Below are positions 1 through 8,403 of a DNA stretch of 47,807 nucleotides, in pieces (positions within the stretch are counted from its first letter, which is position 1; each line of letters starts with the position of its first letter). The stretch covers positions 1 through 47,807 of the forward strand of contig REDM01000270.1 in assembly GCA_007693485.1 (NCBI GenBank), written 5' to 3'. The position numbers and the translations under genes were made by a program. Below the pieces are notes generated by a model that saw only the letters and a list, made by a program, of their open reading frames with translations, ran no database searches and was not told the DNA's origin. This DNA comes from Spirochaetaceae bacterium. GTDB lineage: Bacteria > Spirochaetota > Spirochaetia > DSM-27196 > PWMO01.

Positions 1-825
1 CTCTGTGTCCAGGATCGACTGCACGGCACGGCTTGCCGCGCCGTCGGCCAGGTCACGCCAACGAAAGAGAATACCCAGGACGCCCAGAACGGTTCCATTG
101 ACCTGCCCGTCTTCGCGCACGGTTGCGGCATAGGCGAGCACCTCTTCGTTTCCTGCCAGCTCGGAGCGGTGAACCGACTGCTCGGCAAACTCATCTCCGC
201 TTTTCGTGGCAAGCGCCCGGCGAAACCACGGCTGCTGCGAAACGTCAGAGCCGAGCGAACGATACCGCCCGGGTCGCCCGTTGGCAACTACCACACCCGA
301 GCTGTCAGCGAGTACGAGATCAAAATAGACGGTGTACGAATCGAGGATCACTCCCAGCCGTCTACTCGCAGACTCAGCCGTATCGGTGGTGCGGTGTACC
401 AGCGCGTCAACAAGGCTTGCATCGGTGGCCCACCATCTCACGTCGCAGGAGCGCTCGTAGAGATTTCGATCGATGATATCGATGGTATTAAACGCAACCT
501 GCTGAAATCGCTGGCCGCGAACCTCCACGCCAAGCTGAGCGCTCATGGCGGCGAGATCGCCCATGAGGCGGCGCACGTGTGACTCCATCTGCTCGGTCAC
601 GGCGTTAGTTCGCGCAACAAGCGTTCGAATGTGATCCGCCACCACACCAAACCCGGTGCCATGGTTCCCGGCGCGGGCCGCCTCGATCTTGGCGTTGATC
701 GAGAGAACGTGAATGTCATCATTGATGTTTCGAATCTGTTCGGTTGATTCCGCAAGGCTTGCCTCGACCTGCTGGGCGAGCTCAGACAAGCCCTCGGCGG
801 ACAGACGGCTGTCGGTTGAATCCAT
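1..825 (-). CDS. Methyl-accepting chemotaxis-type protein, signalling hairpin first and Cache-like sensor second (partial)
   Basis: The reading frame starts at ATG 825 behind a GGAGG ribosome site and runs off the left edge after 275 codons. Residues about 25-90 resemble the tip of a chemoreceptor signalling hairpin, including IEAARAG at 47-53 and a GFGVVAD motif, so the protein probably binds CheA/CheW. The following part (about 150 onward: YFDLVLADSSGVVVANG, then QPWFRRAL) looks like a Cache sensor domain. There is no signal peptide or membrane segment before the hairpin, so it should be cytoplasmic. The domain order is the reverse of a textbook receptor. The C-terminus is outside the window. 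A possible promoter (TTGCAT, 17 bases, TATGTT) lies upstream. Confidence 0.8.
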   Translation of the reverse strand, partial: MDSTDSRLSAEGLSELAQQVEASLAESTEQIRNINDDIHVLSINAKIEAARAGNHGTGFGVVADHIRTLVARTNAVTEQMESHVRRLMGDLAAMSAQLGVEVRGQRFQQVAFNTIDIIDRNLYERSCDVRWWATDASLVDALVHRTTDTAESASRRLGVILDSYTVYFDLVLADSSGVVVANGRPGRYRSLGSDVSQQPWFRRALATKSGDEFAEQSVHRSELAGNEEVLAYAATVREDGQVNGTVLGVLGILFRWRDLADGAASRAVQSILDTE

Positions 826-946
826 GCTGCCTCCACACAGTTTTACATCGAAATCGAGGATAATTGAGACAAAACATACCGCAGCTCGAATGATTATGCA
901 ATTGGTGGTCGCCGCACGGGCGCCGCCAACCGCCGGGACCATGGCA

Positions 947-1780
947 TTACGGGGCCGTGTTAATGCTCCAGTCGTAGCGGTACCGCAGGCGACCGCTTCC
1001 TGCGACGAAGGGCTCAAGCGCACGCCGAAGCTCGGGTTGGGCGTACTCGACGATATGCTGCAGAAGCTCCTGCCGGGAAGACCCGAAGTCCGAAGAGAAC
1101 CAGTCGTAGATACTCGAAAGGTGCACGGTGTTCCCGCTTACCTCCACCCCTCGGGGATGGTTCACGTATTCGCGGGCAGCCTGGTCCAGCATCCGCTCCA
1201 GGGTGGTCGCGGTGAAGGCGACGGGTTGAAGATTGGGGCACCCGATGCTCGCGCAGTTGACCGCGTAATGAATTCGCGGGTCGTTCCAGATCGGACGCAG
1301 GATGCGATGCTCCATGTCGTTCAGGCTTACCGGGCGGCCCTCGACTTCCACCAGGGGTGCGTCCCAGGGGCCGCGGCTGAAAGCCCTGCCGCCGCCCAGG
1401 TTGATATCCCTGATCGACGCGACCGGCCAATGGTCAAGGATCACCTCCACCGTCAATGCGTTGTAGAAGTTGACCCAATAGGCGTACTGCTCGTCCCGGT
1501 TGAGCGCGGAGACCTGCGTACCCTCCAATGAACGAAGGTAGCGCTGCAGCAGCTCCCGATCAGCAGACGTCACCCGAGCATAGGCAAAGAGCGCCACGCC
1601 GGACGCCGGATCAACCACACGGTAGCGCTCCAGGAGGGTATCCCAGGTGCGATGATCCACCGTGACCGCAGACGTTGGATCGTGGGGCAGCCAGACGTCC
1701 CAGAGCTCTGCCTGGGGTGCCGCAAACGCACCAACCAGGCCCGTCATCACCAGTATCACAAACAGGACAACACGTTTCAT
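947..1780 (-). CDS. DUF547 domain protein, exported
   Basis: This 277-residue protein has a typical signal peptide (about residues 1-20, ending GAFA). It carries the DUF547 signature, including the aromatic stretch YAYWVNFYNALTVEVIL and the cysteine-bearing NCASIGCP. The biochemical role of DUF547 is not established; the family has been compared with papain-like or transglutaminase folds. The protein is full length and is probably periplasmic. Its ATG has no ribosome site, and a promoter-like sequence ends six bases upstream. It reads alone, with no co-directional gene close upstream. Confidence 0.85.
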   Translation of the reverse strand: MKRVVLFVILVMTGLVGAFAAPQAELWDVWLPHDPTSAVTVDHRTWDTLLERYRVVDPASGVALFAYARVTSADRELLQRYLRSLEGTQVSALNRDEQYAYWVNFYNALTVEVILDHWPVASIRDINLGGGRAFSRGPWDAPLVEVEGRPVSLNDMEHRILRPIWNDPRIHYAVNCASIGCPNLQPVAFTATTLERMLDQAAREYVNHPRGVEVSGNTVHLSSIYDWFSSDFGSSRQELLQHIVEYAQPELRRALEPFVAGSGRLRYRYDWSINTAP

Positions 1781-1786
1781 GGTATC

Positions 1787-1814
1787 AACATACCGCGTCG
1801 TAACAAAGAATCAA
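1787..1814 (-). promoter_or_regulatory. Candidate promoter of the DUF547 gene
   Basis: Read on the minus strand: TTGATT, 16 bases, TATGTT. The -10 ends six bases before ATG 1780, so transcription would start at or next to the start codon. Confidence 0.4.
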
Positions 1815-1854
1815 GATTTTCCTTTCATTTACAACTATTTTTTTGCAAATTCCC

Positions 1855-1883
1855 TTCACACGCCTGCCTTTGACCGGGATAAT
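1855..1883 (+). promoter_or_regulatory. Candidate promoter of the aminolipid acyltransferase pair
   Basis: TTCACA, 17 bases, GATAAT. The expected transcript start is near 1890, about ten bases before ATG 1901. The flanking region is AT-rich compared with the genes. Confidence 0.45.
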
Positions 1884-1900
1884 TGCGAACGGTACCGGTG

Positions 1901-2887
1901 ATGAACGAAACAACACAGGCGAGGCAGACTGCACTCGACTCGCGTCCGCGGCCCATCTCGGTTCGCATGCTCTTCCGACGGAAGAACGCGGCGCTCGCCC
2001 GCAGGATTCCAACGGCGCTGTTTCTGCTGCTGGAACGCATCGCTCACAGTCGGGAGCTGAGTGCATTTCTGCAGGACGCACATACCCTGAGCCCCATGGC
2101 GGCGCTCGAACTCGCCGTGCGCGAACTGGGCCTTACCTGGCGCGTTACCGGTGCGCCCCTGCCGGCATCCGGCGATCGCCTTACGATCGTGGCCAACCAT
2201 CCGCACGGGGGTGCGGACGCGATCATTCTGCTGCACCTGCTGATGCGCTCCTATGGGGCCGCCCAGGTGCCGGCCAACGACCTGGTGCAGGTGCTTGCAC
2301 CGCTTGCACCGCTGTTTGTCCCGGTGAACAAGCACGGCAGCAACCACGACCACTTCCGCCGCCTCGACGCGGTATTTGCCGATTCAAAACCGCTGCTGAT
2401 ATTTCCCGCCGGGCGCACCGGCCGCCCGGCGGGTGCCGACGGCTACCCCGACCCCGGCGGGTTCTCCGGCGGAAGATTGCACCAAAACCGAGGAGCCGGC
2501 CGGCGCCCCATCGTCGACTATCCGTGGACCAGGACCTTTGTAAAGAAATCGCGTGCACACGGTCGAACCATTGTCCCGGTCCATATTGCCGGGCGCAACT
2601 CGCGGAGGTTCTACGCCATTGCGTGGATGCGCGCACGGCTGCGCATCCGGTTGAACCTGGAGATGCTGCTTCTCGTGGATGAGCTCGCCCGGCAGCGCGG
2701 GCGGCACTTCCGGCTCACCGTTGGGAAACCGATCGACGCCCGCCGGCTCGACCGGAGCCGCAGCGACGACGAGTGGGCTGGGCACATTCGCCGCTACGTC
2801 CACGCCCTGGGCCGTGGCGAGACCAGCGATTTTTTCACCTGGCTGACCGGGCAGAGACCACACGGAGGAGCGCATGAACTGGATTGA
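1901..2887 (+). CDS. Lysophospholipid/aminolipid O-acyltransferase (GlsA/OlsA-like)
   Basis: A 328-residue acyltransferase of the PlsC superfamily. It shows the family pattern NHPxGGxD (N99, H100, D106), an IFPAG motif (168-171), then VVPVHIxGRNSRxFY-like and NLEM motifs that match the O-acyltransferases of ornithine or glycine lipid synthesis. The role would be to add the second acyl chain to an N-acylated amino acid at the inner membrane. About 25 residues rich in Gly, Arg and Pro (172-196) sit between the FPAG motif and the next conserved block; I read this as an insertion. I chose ATG 1901 over the in-frame TTG 1883, which overlaps the -10. The gene overlaps the N-acyltransferase gene by 14 bases. 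Confidence 0.78.
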   Translation: MNETTQARQTALDSRPRPISVRMLFRRKNAALARRIPTALFLLLERIAHSRELSAFLQDAHTLSPMAALELAVRELGLTWRVTGAPLPASGDRLTIVANHPHGGADAIILLHLLMRSYGAAQVPANDLVQVLAPLAPLFVPVNKHGSNHDHFRRLDAVFADSKPLLIFPAGRTGRPAGADGYPDPGGFSGGRLHQNRGAGRRPIVDYPWTRTFVKKSRAHGRTIVPVHIAGRNSRRFYAIAWMRARLRIRLNLEMLLLVDELARQRGRHFRLTVGKPIDARRLDRSRSDDEWAGHIRRYVHALGRGETSDFFTWLTGQRPHGGAHELD

Positions 2888-3800
2888 CCTGGCCGCAGAC
2901 GAAGACCCTGCCGCGATCGAGGCGGAACTCACACCCGATACCGTGGTCACTCGGTTCATGCAGCTGTCGATTCACATCATTCACGGGTGGGATAAACCCG
3001 CGTGCATGAAGCAGATTGGTGTGATTCGGGAACGCGAGTTTCGCCGCGTGGGTGCGGGCCGCAACCTCCCCCGTGATATCGACGCGCTCGACACCACCCC
3101 CGGCACGTACCGGCAACTGGTGGCGTGGGACCCGGAGCATCGCCAGCTGGTGTCCATGTATCGCTTTGCGGATACCGCGCAGATCATGCGTGACTTTGGA
3201 ATCGAGGCGCTCCGCACTGCTACCCTTTTTGACGTTGCGCCTGAGTTCCAACGCGACTATCTCTCGCGTGCGGTCGAGCTCGGACGGTCGGTGGTAAACC
3301 GCGAGGCGCGCCGGGCGATCGCCGGCCTCTTCGCCGTCTGGAGTGGCCTCGGCGTGCTGGCGCAGGAGTTGACCCACGCGGCCTTCTTCTTCGGGAACGT
3401 CACGCTTCCCGCCGGCATGGCCGGCGAATGCCGCGACGCGATCATCGCATTCTTGCACCAGCACTACAGCACCCCCGCGTTGCGCAGCCTGGTGCGAGCG
3501 AAGGCCGGCATGGGATACGAAGCAACCACAACTCTCCGAGCCTTCGCCTCCAACCCGGTCGACGCCCGTGAAGAGCTGATCGCCTTTCTTGCTGCCCGCG
3601 GAGCCGCGGTACCACCGATCCTGCTCTCGTATCTGGGGGCGGCCGACGAAATCCAGATCTTTGACACTGCCCGCGACGCCGACTTTGGCGATGCGTGGGA
3701 GATCGCCATAGCGGTTCCCTTCGCTGCCGCCAACGCTAAAACTCGGGCACGCTTCTTCAACCCCTACCGCCGCGAACCGGGCGGCTACTTCGACCGATAA
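2874..3800 (+). CDS. GNAT-type N-acyltransferase of the OlsB/GlsB (hemolysin-like) family
   Basis: A 308-residue protein matching the Acetyltransf_5 group. Conserved-looking stretches include the region around REREFRRVGAGR, the core LVAWDPEHRQLVSMYRF, then an aromatic ELTHAAFFFGNVTLP segment. Family members transfer an acyl chain from acyl-ACP to the amino group of ornithine or glycine, the first step of aminolipid synthesis. Its start lies inside the preceding O-acyltransferase gene, so the two are translationally linked, and together they would give a complete two-step pathway. The amino acid used cannot be told from sequence. Confidence 0.8.
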   Translation: MNWIDLAADEDPAAIEAELTPDTVVTRFMQLSIHIIHGWDKPACMKQIGVIREREFRRVGAGRNLPRDIDALDTTPGTYRQLVAWDPEHRQLVSMYRFADTAQIMRDFGIEALRTATLFDVAPEFQRDYLSRAVELGRSVVNREARRAIAGLFAVWSGLGVLAQELTHAAFFFGNVTLPAGMAGECRDAIIAFLHQHYSTPALRSLVRAKAGMGYEATTTLRAFASNPVDAREELIAFLAARGAAVPPILLSYLGAADEIQIFDTARDADFGDAWEIAIAVPFAAANAKTRARFFNPYRREPGGYFDR

Positions 3801-3813
3801 TCAGGCGCGTACC

Positions 3814-3843
3814 TTGTCGCGATGAGCGTTGCTGCGGTATCTT
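3814..3843 (+). promoter_or_regulatory. Promoter of the DUF2237 gene
   Basis: TTGTCG, 18 bases, TATCTT. The -10 ends ten bases before ATG 3854, leaving a leader of only about three bases, and no ribosome site is present. Confidence 0.45.
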
Positions 3844-3853
3844 TCCTCTCACC

Positions 3854-4216
3854 ATGGCGAAGAACGTACTGGGTGAAGAGTTGCAAACCTGCTCGGAAGA
3901 TCCGCTGACGGGGTACTATCGAAACGGCTGCTGCGACACGGGCGCTTCCGATGTGGGCGTTCATGTGGTGTGTGCGGTCATGACCGAAGAATTTCTGCGG
4001 TTCTCGCTATCGAAGGGAAACGACCTCTCCACGCCCCATCCGGAGTTTCAGTTTCCCGGGCTGAAGCCCGGCGACCGCTGGTGCCTCTGCGCCATGCGCT
4101 GGGAGGAGGCGCGCCAGGCCGGCATGGCTCCGCCCATCGTTCTGGCGTCCACCCATATCGCCGCCCTCGAGTTCTGCGATCTGGAGCACCTTCAGCTTCA
4201 CGCGATTGACGACTGA
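3854..4216 (+). CDS. DUF2237 family protein
   Basis: A 120-residue soluble protein covering the whole DUF2237 family. It has the opening NVLGEELQTCSEDPLTGYYR, the GCCDTG cysteine pair, CAVMTEEFL, and PGLKPGDRWCLCAMRWEEA. The conserved cysteines suggest metal or redox chemistry, but no function is known for the family. It stands alone: the acyltransferase pair ends 53 bases upstream and the photolyase operon converges on it from the other side. It appears to be translated from a leaderless mRNA. Confidence 0.88.
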   Translation: MAKNVLGEELQTCSEDPLTGYYRNGCCDTGASDVGVHVVCAVMTEEFLRFSLSKGNDLSTPHPEFQFPGLKPGDRWCLCAMRWEEARQAGMAPPIVLASTHIAALEFCDLEHLQLHAIDD

Positions 4217-4272
4217 CCAAAACCGGCGTAACCGCGGCCAATCGTTTGAATCCCTGTCGCTACGCGTGAACG

Positions 4273-5754
4273 CTACTTCTTCGACCGCAATCGGGACCCG
4301 TGAAGATCCAACACTCGCTGCGCTTCTTCCCGTGCGGCGGTGCCTGCCTTGGTGCGATAGAGCACGCTCCGCGCGACGCGGCTGCGTGCCGAATACTTCA
4401 CCACCGGCGCGGGATAGTCGCCAAGCGAATCGTCCGACTCGCCAACTGCGTGCGCGATGATCTGCGCTGCGGAGAAATCGCAAAGCTCGGGTATCCACCG
4501 GCGGACAAAGGCACAGTCGGGATCGTGATCGGTGAGCTGTTTGGCGGGGTTGTAGATTCGAATAGTATTGATACCCACCACACCCGCCTGCATCTGCGTC
4601 TGGGATACATGGATGCCGGGAAGGTAGTCGGCCATGATGCGGGCGTACGGATAAAGCACCCTGCGCCACGAAAGATCGAGCAGGTGACACGCACACGAAA
4701 TCAGCATCGCCCGCATGCGAAAGTTCAAAAATCCGGTGGCCTGGAAGCTGCGCATACAGGCATCCACCATCGGCATCCCGGTGCGGCCCTCGTACCAAGC
4801 GGCAAAGAGCGCCGGGTCGTCCTGATAGGGCAGCTGCCGAAACGCTGCGTTGAGCGCGCGAAACTCCATCTCCGGTTCGTCTTCGAGGCGCTGGCAGAAG
4901 TGGTCGTGCCAGTGCAATCTGCGCTCAAAGCTGCGAAGCGAGGCGCGCATCCGCTTGGCCTCTTCGCTGCGGTCACCGCGTATGTCGGCGAGGTGCGCCC
5001 GCGTTGCCTGCACAACGGTCCGAAGCGAAATGGTGCCCCACGCAAGGTGCACACTGAGACGGCTGCCGGTCTGCCGGGCGCGAGCGGGGGACGATATACC
5101 GTCACGGTAGTCAGCCGCCCGTCGGTGCAGAAAGCTTGACAGCACGCGGGTTGCGCTTGACTCATCCACCCGCTGGAGCGCGAACTCGGGCTTCACGAAC
5201 CCGCATTCGCGAAAGGTGGGAAGTTCCGTCGCACGCGCCGCGCGAATAACCGCCGGAGCCGCAGAAAGCCGCTCAGGCGCTGAAAAACAGGGTGCACTCA
5301 TGCGACCGTCCCAAATCGCCTTGCGCTGTACGCGGGACGGCAGTCGACGAATGACCCCTGCGTGGGGAAACTCCGTAAGGCTCACCCCCTGCCGTCGCGC
5401 CCAGGCGCGGACTCTCTGATCGCGTTGGTATCCCCAGTGGAGCCCGGTCTCTTCTTCAGCGTAGATGGCAGTAAAACGGTATTGGGTTCGCAGGGAGTCG
5501 AAGGCAGCCGGAAGGGTTCCGCGAAGCACCATAAGCTCCCCGCCTCGCGCCCGAATACCCACTCGCAGCTCGGAGAGCGCTCGTCGCACCGCGTTCAGCT
5601 GCAGTGCTGAGGCATCGGGGGCACCCCAGATGTCGAGTTCAACCACGTAGACCGCCAACGCCTGATCGTGCCGGGACGCAGCGGTAACGGCCTCGTTATC
5701 GGCAAGGCGCAGATCGCGTTTGATCCACCAGATGGCAGGCGAGCGCAGATCCAT
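4273..5754 (-). CDS. phr: Deoxyribodipyrimidine photolyase/cryptochrome family protein
   Basis: A 493-residue flavoprotein that would repair UV pyrimidine dimers with light. The N-terminal antenna domain begins with WWIKRDLRLADNEAV. The C-terminal FAD-binding domain includes GRTGMPMVDACMRSFQATG and the block GIHVSQTQMQAG followed by INTIRIYNPAKQ and a DHDP motif. This resembles a bacterial photolyase subgroup rather than the classic E. coli PhrB. ATG 5754 has AGAAGG upstream and is preferred to the adjacent TTG 5757. It begins 11 bases after the transglutaminase gene, so it is probably the last gene of the Anbu operon. Whether it is a repair enzyme or a photoreceptor is not decided by sequence. 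Confidence 0.88.
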   Translation of the reverse strand: MDLRSPAIWWIKRDLRLADNEAVTAASRHDQALAVYVVELDIWGAPDASALQLNAVRRALSELRVGIRARGGELMVLRGTLPAAFDSLRTQYRFTAIYAEEETGLHWGYQRDQRVRAWARRQGVSLTEFPHAGVIRRLPSRVQRKAIWDGRMSAPCFSAPERLSAAPAVIRAARATELPTFRECGFVKPEFALQRVDESSATRVLSSFLHRRAADYRDGISSPARARQTGSRLSVHLAWGTISLRTVVQATRAHLADIRGDRSEEAKRMRASLRSFERRLHWHDHFCQRLEDEPEMEFRALNAAFRQLPYQDDPALFAAWYEGRTGMPMVDACMRSFQATGFLNFRMRAMLISCACHLLDLSWRRVLYPYARIMADYLPGIHVSQTQMQAGVVGINTIRIYNPAKQLTDHDPDCAFVRRWIPELCDFSAAQIIAHAVGESDDSLGDYPAPVVKYSARSRVARSVLYRTKAGTAAREEAQRVLDLHGSRLRSKK

Positions 5755-5765
5755 CAAACGCCCTT

Positions 5766-6611
5766 CTACTCCACTCGCAACTCAATCGTGTTTTCCAGCG
5801 CGCTGCAGGCGCCGGTGCCCCGAAAACTCCCGGTGACGGCAGCAGCGTCTTCCCAGTGCGCAGCGGCGGCAACCGCGACGTGTTGATCGGCTACCACCAG
5901 CCCAAGGGTTGGATCGTATGACCGCCAGCCGGCGCCGGGAAGGTACGCCTCCACCCACGCGTGCAGATCGCGATCGCTCTGGCCGGGATCACCGGCCTGG
6001 TACCCACTGACAAAACGCGACGCAATGCCGCGACAGCGACAGACTGCGATAAACAGTACCGCCAGGTCGCGGCACGAAACCTCACGCGTCTCCAGCGTGG
6101 TCTCGGGGTCAAAGGGCGGCCCCTCGGGTCGGATGATCGACGTGTGCTCGGACGCGAGCGTGTTGTTCACGGCAGACAGGAAATCCGGGGTAGACGGCTC
6201 GGGCCCCAACGATGCAACAATGCGAGACGCAAACCCCTCGACCGCAGATGAGGGATCGGAAGCGAGGCATGCGGCAAGGGCGGCCTGTTCGCCGGACGTG
6301 TAGCGCGGGGGCAGCACGTGCACCGACGTTTCGACCAGATAGTCAAAGGGATTGGTGCGAAGCGCCTCGCCCGCGCAGTCGCTCACAATACGCAGTGTAT
6401 CAGTCAGCCCCGAGAACCAGACGCGGTGGACGGTATTGCCCCACGCATCGAGCCCAACGCTCATGCCCGCCGGAGCCGGCTCGACCGAGAGCTGGTTGCT
6501 CGTCGGGTGAAAGGCACCATCGCGGCGCGGCGTCAGGCGTACGGTGTGCGGCTCCAGGAAAACGGGGCGGTCAAACGTGTAGGTGGTAACGTGCCGGATG
6601 GTATATCGCAT
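5766..6611 (-). CDS. Transglutaminase-like protein with bacterial transglutaminase N-domain
   Basis: A 281-residue protein. An N-terminal beta domain (about 1-85, starting MRYTIRHVTTYTFDRPV) is followed by a papain-like transglutaminase core. The expected triad is visible: C180 in EVSCRDLA, H217 in DLHAWVEAY and D233 in SYDPT. Proteins of this type are often encoded with alpha-E and circularly permuted ATP-grasp genes. They may cleave or form amide bonds in the product of that system. There is no signal peptide. It lies 30 bases after the Anbu gene. Confidence 0.88.
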   Translation of the reverse strand: MRYTIRHVTTYTFDRPVFLEPHTVRLTPRRDGAFHPTSNQLSVEPAPAGMSVGLDAWGNTVHRVWFSGLTDTLRIVSDCAGEALRTNPFDYLVETSVHVLPPRYTSGEQAALAACLASDPSSAVEGFASRIVASLGPEPSTPDFLSAVNNTLASEHTSIIRPEGPPFDPETTLETREVSCRDLAVLFIAVCRCRGIASRFVSGYQAGDPGQSDRDLHAWVEAYLPGAGWRSYDPTLGLVVADQHVAVAAAAHWEDAAAVTGSFRGTGACSALENTIELRVE

Positions 6612-6641
6612 GCGGTGCAGTCAGCGTCCTGTCATTGTCGC

Positions 6642-7391
6642 TCACGATACCGGCGCGTCTGCTGCGCCGCCAATCCGCGAAAAGGCGGCATCCATCCACT
6701 TGTCCGGCAGCGTCCGTACCGACTCGCGCAGATTATCCTGCCACCACGAGGTGATCTCGGCGAGGTCCTCCGCATCGTAGCGGTGCTGAACGATCGAGAA
6801 ACTGTCACGCCGGCAGAGCGCCACGTCGATGGGAAACCCAACGTCGGCAGCGCTGATGCGGGTGGAATCGAACGAAAGCACCCCTACCTTGAGCGCCGTC
6901 TGCAGGCTGTCGTGAAACGTGAGAACGCGGTCGATCACCGGCTTTCCGTAGTGAGCGGTACCGATGATCTGGTACGGAGAGCCTTCCCCCACTTCGATCC
7001 AGTTACCCTGTGGGTAGATCAAAAAGAGCTTGTGGGTAGGATCGGCAGCAAGGCGCCCTCCGACGATGACGTGGCTGTTAAAGCTGAGCCCGCTCTCTTC
7101 CAGATAGGGTTTGTCCTCGGCCGCGACGCGGCGGATCAGCTCGGCGATCCGGTTGACCACCTTGAAGAGACGAACGGCCGGATCCTTCTGGTTTTCCTGC
7201 ATATCGGAGAAGTAGGTGAGCATCTTATCCCGCACCGAACGCAATCCGGAGGTCATGATGAAGAACTGCCCGTCACCTTCGTGAAAAATGTTGAGCTTGC
7301 GCGCGGTGATACGCTCCGAGCCGGTGGTAATGCGGGTATCGGCGATGGCAACCAGACCGTCGACCACCTTGATGCCCAGACAGAAACTCAT
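6642..7391 (-). CDS. Anbu, proteasome-like N-terminal nucleophile protease
   Basis: A 249-residue protein of the Anbu (ancestral beta-subunit) family, related to proteasome beta and HslV subunits. After removal of Met, Ser would be the N-terminal nucleophile (SFCLGIKVVDGLVAIADTR). The Asp at mature position 17 and the Lys at 31 match the supporting residues of proteasomal active sites. I chose ATG 7391 because family members begin exactly here and GGAG stands eight bases upstream; the longer in-frame extension would bury the nucleophile. It sits between the alpha-E and transglutaminase genes, its usual neighbours. The substrate is unknown. Confidence 0.9.
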   Translation of the reverse strand: MSFCLGIKVVDGLVAIADTRITTGSERITARKLNIFHEGDGQFFIMTSGLRSVRDKMLTYFSDMQENQKDPAVRLFKVVNRIAELIRRVAAEDKPYLEESGLSFNSHVIVGGRLAADPTHKLFLIYPQGNWIEVGEGSPYQIIGTAHYGKPVIDRVLTFHDSLQTALKVGVLSFDSTRISAADVGFPIDVALCRRDSFSIVQHRYDAEDLAEITSWWQDNLRESVRTLPDKWMDAAFSRIGGAADAPVS

Positions 7392-7419
7392 GCGTGAACT
7401 CCGTTTACGCCGGCAGGCG

Positions 7420-8403
7420 TTACTCGTCGGCAGCCGGTGTGGTTGTGTCGTCAGTCGCCGCGGGGCGCAGGCCGAAGAAGGTCTCTTGAATGCCCATCCC
7501 GACACGGCTGAATTTGGTTTGCAGTAGGTCGAGGTACTCGTGCAATCCGCCCTTGATAATATCAGATGCTTCGGAAAAAGCGAACTCCCCGCGCAGCCGT
7601 CCGAGCTCTCGCTCCCCGGCGTTGTGAAAGCTTCCCACTGGTGCGCCGGAAATCTGATGCAGTGATTCGTCAGCCTGGATCACGCAGTAGTGGGTCGAAC
7701 GCGGAAAGAGCCGGTTGAGCAGCAGAAACTCCACAACACGATGCGGCTCCACCCGTCCGTGCCGCTTGCGATACATTTCGAATGCGCTTGCGGAGCGAAG
7801 CACCGCCGACCACTGGATGTCGTCCACCGTTGATCCCACGTACTCAGGCGACGGCAGCAGCAGGAAGTACTTGGTGTCGAGAAGCCGGGCAGTCTGCTCA
7901 CCGCGCTCGAGCAGTCGGCCCAGACGGGCAAAGTGCCACGACTCGCCGTGAGACATCGTTGCATTGATGACGCCTTCGATCAGGTGGCTGGAAAGCCGAA
8001 CCTGCTGAAAAAACTCCGAAGGGGCATCGAGAGCGGAGCGATACCGCGTGTTGGTGATCATGAGATAAAACTGATTGATCTGCTCCCACACCTCCGACGA
8101 GATGACCTCCCGCACTGACCGGGCGTTCTCGCGCGCGGCGCGGAGACAGCGGTAGACCGAGTTGGGGTTCTCTTCATCAAAGACCAGAAACTCAATCACC
8201 GCATCTGAGGTCACCTTGGGATAGACGGCATCAAACGCGATGATATCTCCGGTAGTCGTCACCACGGCGCGCCACTGCGACTCGGTCTCCTCGGGAAGAT
8301 CCAGGGTCAGGGTGAGGTTGACGTCGATCAGGCGAGCCATGTTTTCTGCGCGTTCGATGTAGCGCATCATCCAGTAGATCGATTCGGCAACGCGACTAAG
8401 CAT
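7420..8403 (-). CDS. Alpha-E domain protein (DUF403)
   Basis: A 327-residue, mostly helical protein that begins MLSRVAESIYWMMRYIERAEN, the hallmark of the alpha-E family. It has an internal ARLGRLLERGEQTARLLD repeat-like segment. The biochemical role is unknown. The family is found almost only beside circularly permuted ATP-grasp proteins, so it probably acts with that enzyme. Its ATG overlaps the end of the ATP-grasp gene by eight bases, indicating coupled translation. Confidence 0.92.
   Translation of the reverse strand: MLSRVAESIYWMMRYIERAENMARLIDVNLTLTLDLPEETESQWRAVVTTTGDIIAFDAVYPKVTSDAVIEFLVFDEENPNSVYRCLRAARENARSVREVISSEVWEQINQFYLMITNTRYRSALDAPSEFFQQVRLSSHLIEGVINATMSHGESWHFARLGRLLERGEQTARLLDTKYFLLLPSPEYVGSTVDDIQWSAVLRSASAFEMYRKRHGRVEPHRVVEFLLLNRLFPRSTHYCVIQADESLHQISGAPVGSFHNAGERELGRLRGEFAFSEASDIIKGGLHEYLDLLQTKFSRVGMGIQETFFGLRPAATDDTTTPAADE

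Noticed and set aside
597-836. Open frame on the minus strand with an ATG near the left edge
   Set aside because: It is a shifted frame of the chemoreceptor gene; the frame starting at 825 gives the hairpin motif IEAARAG and fits the ribosome site.
7392-7505. Longer N-terminus for Anbu
   Set aside because: It would hide the N-terminal nucleophile, has no ribosome site and reads into the alpha-E gene in another frame.
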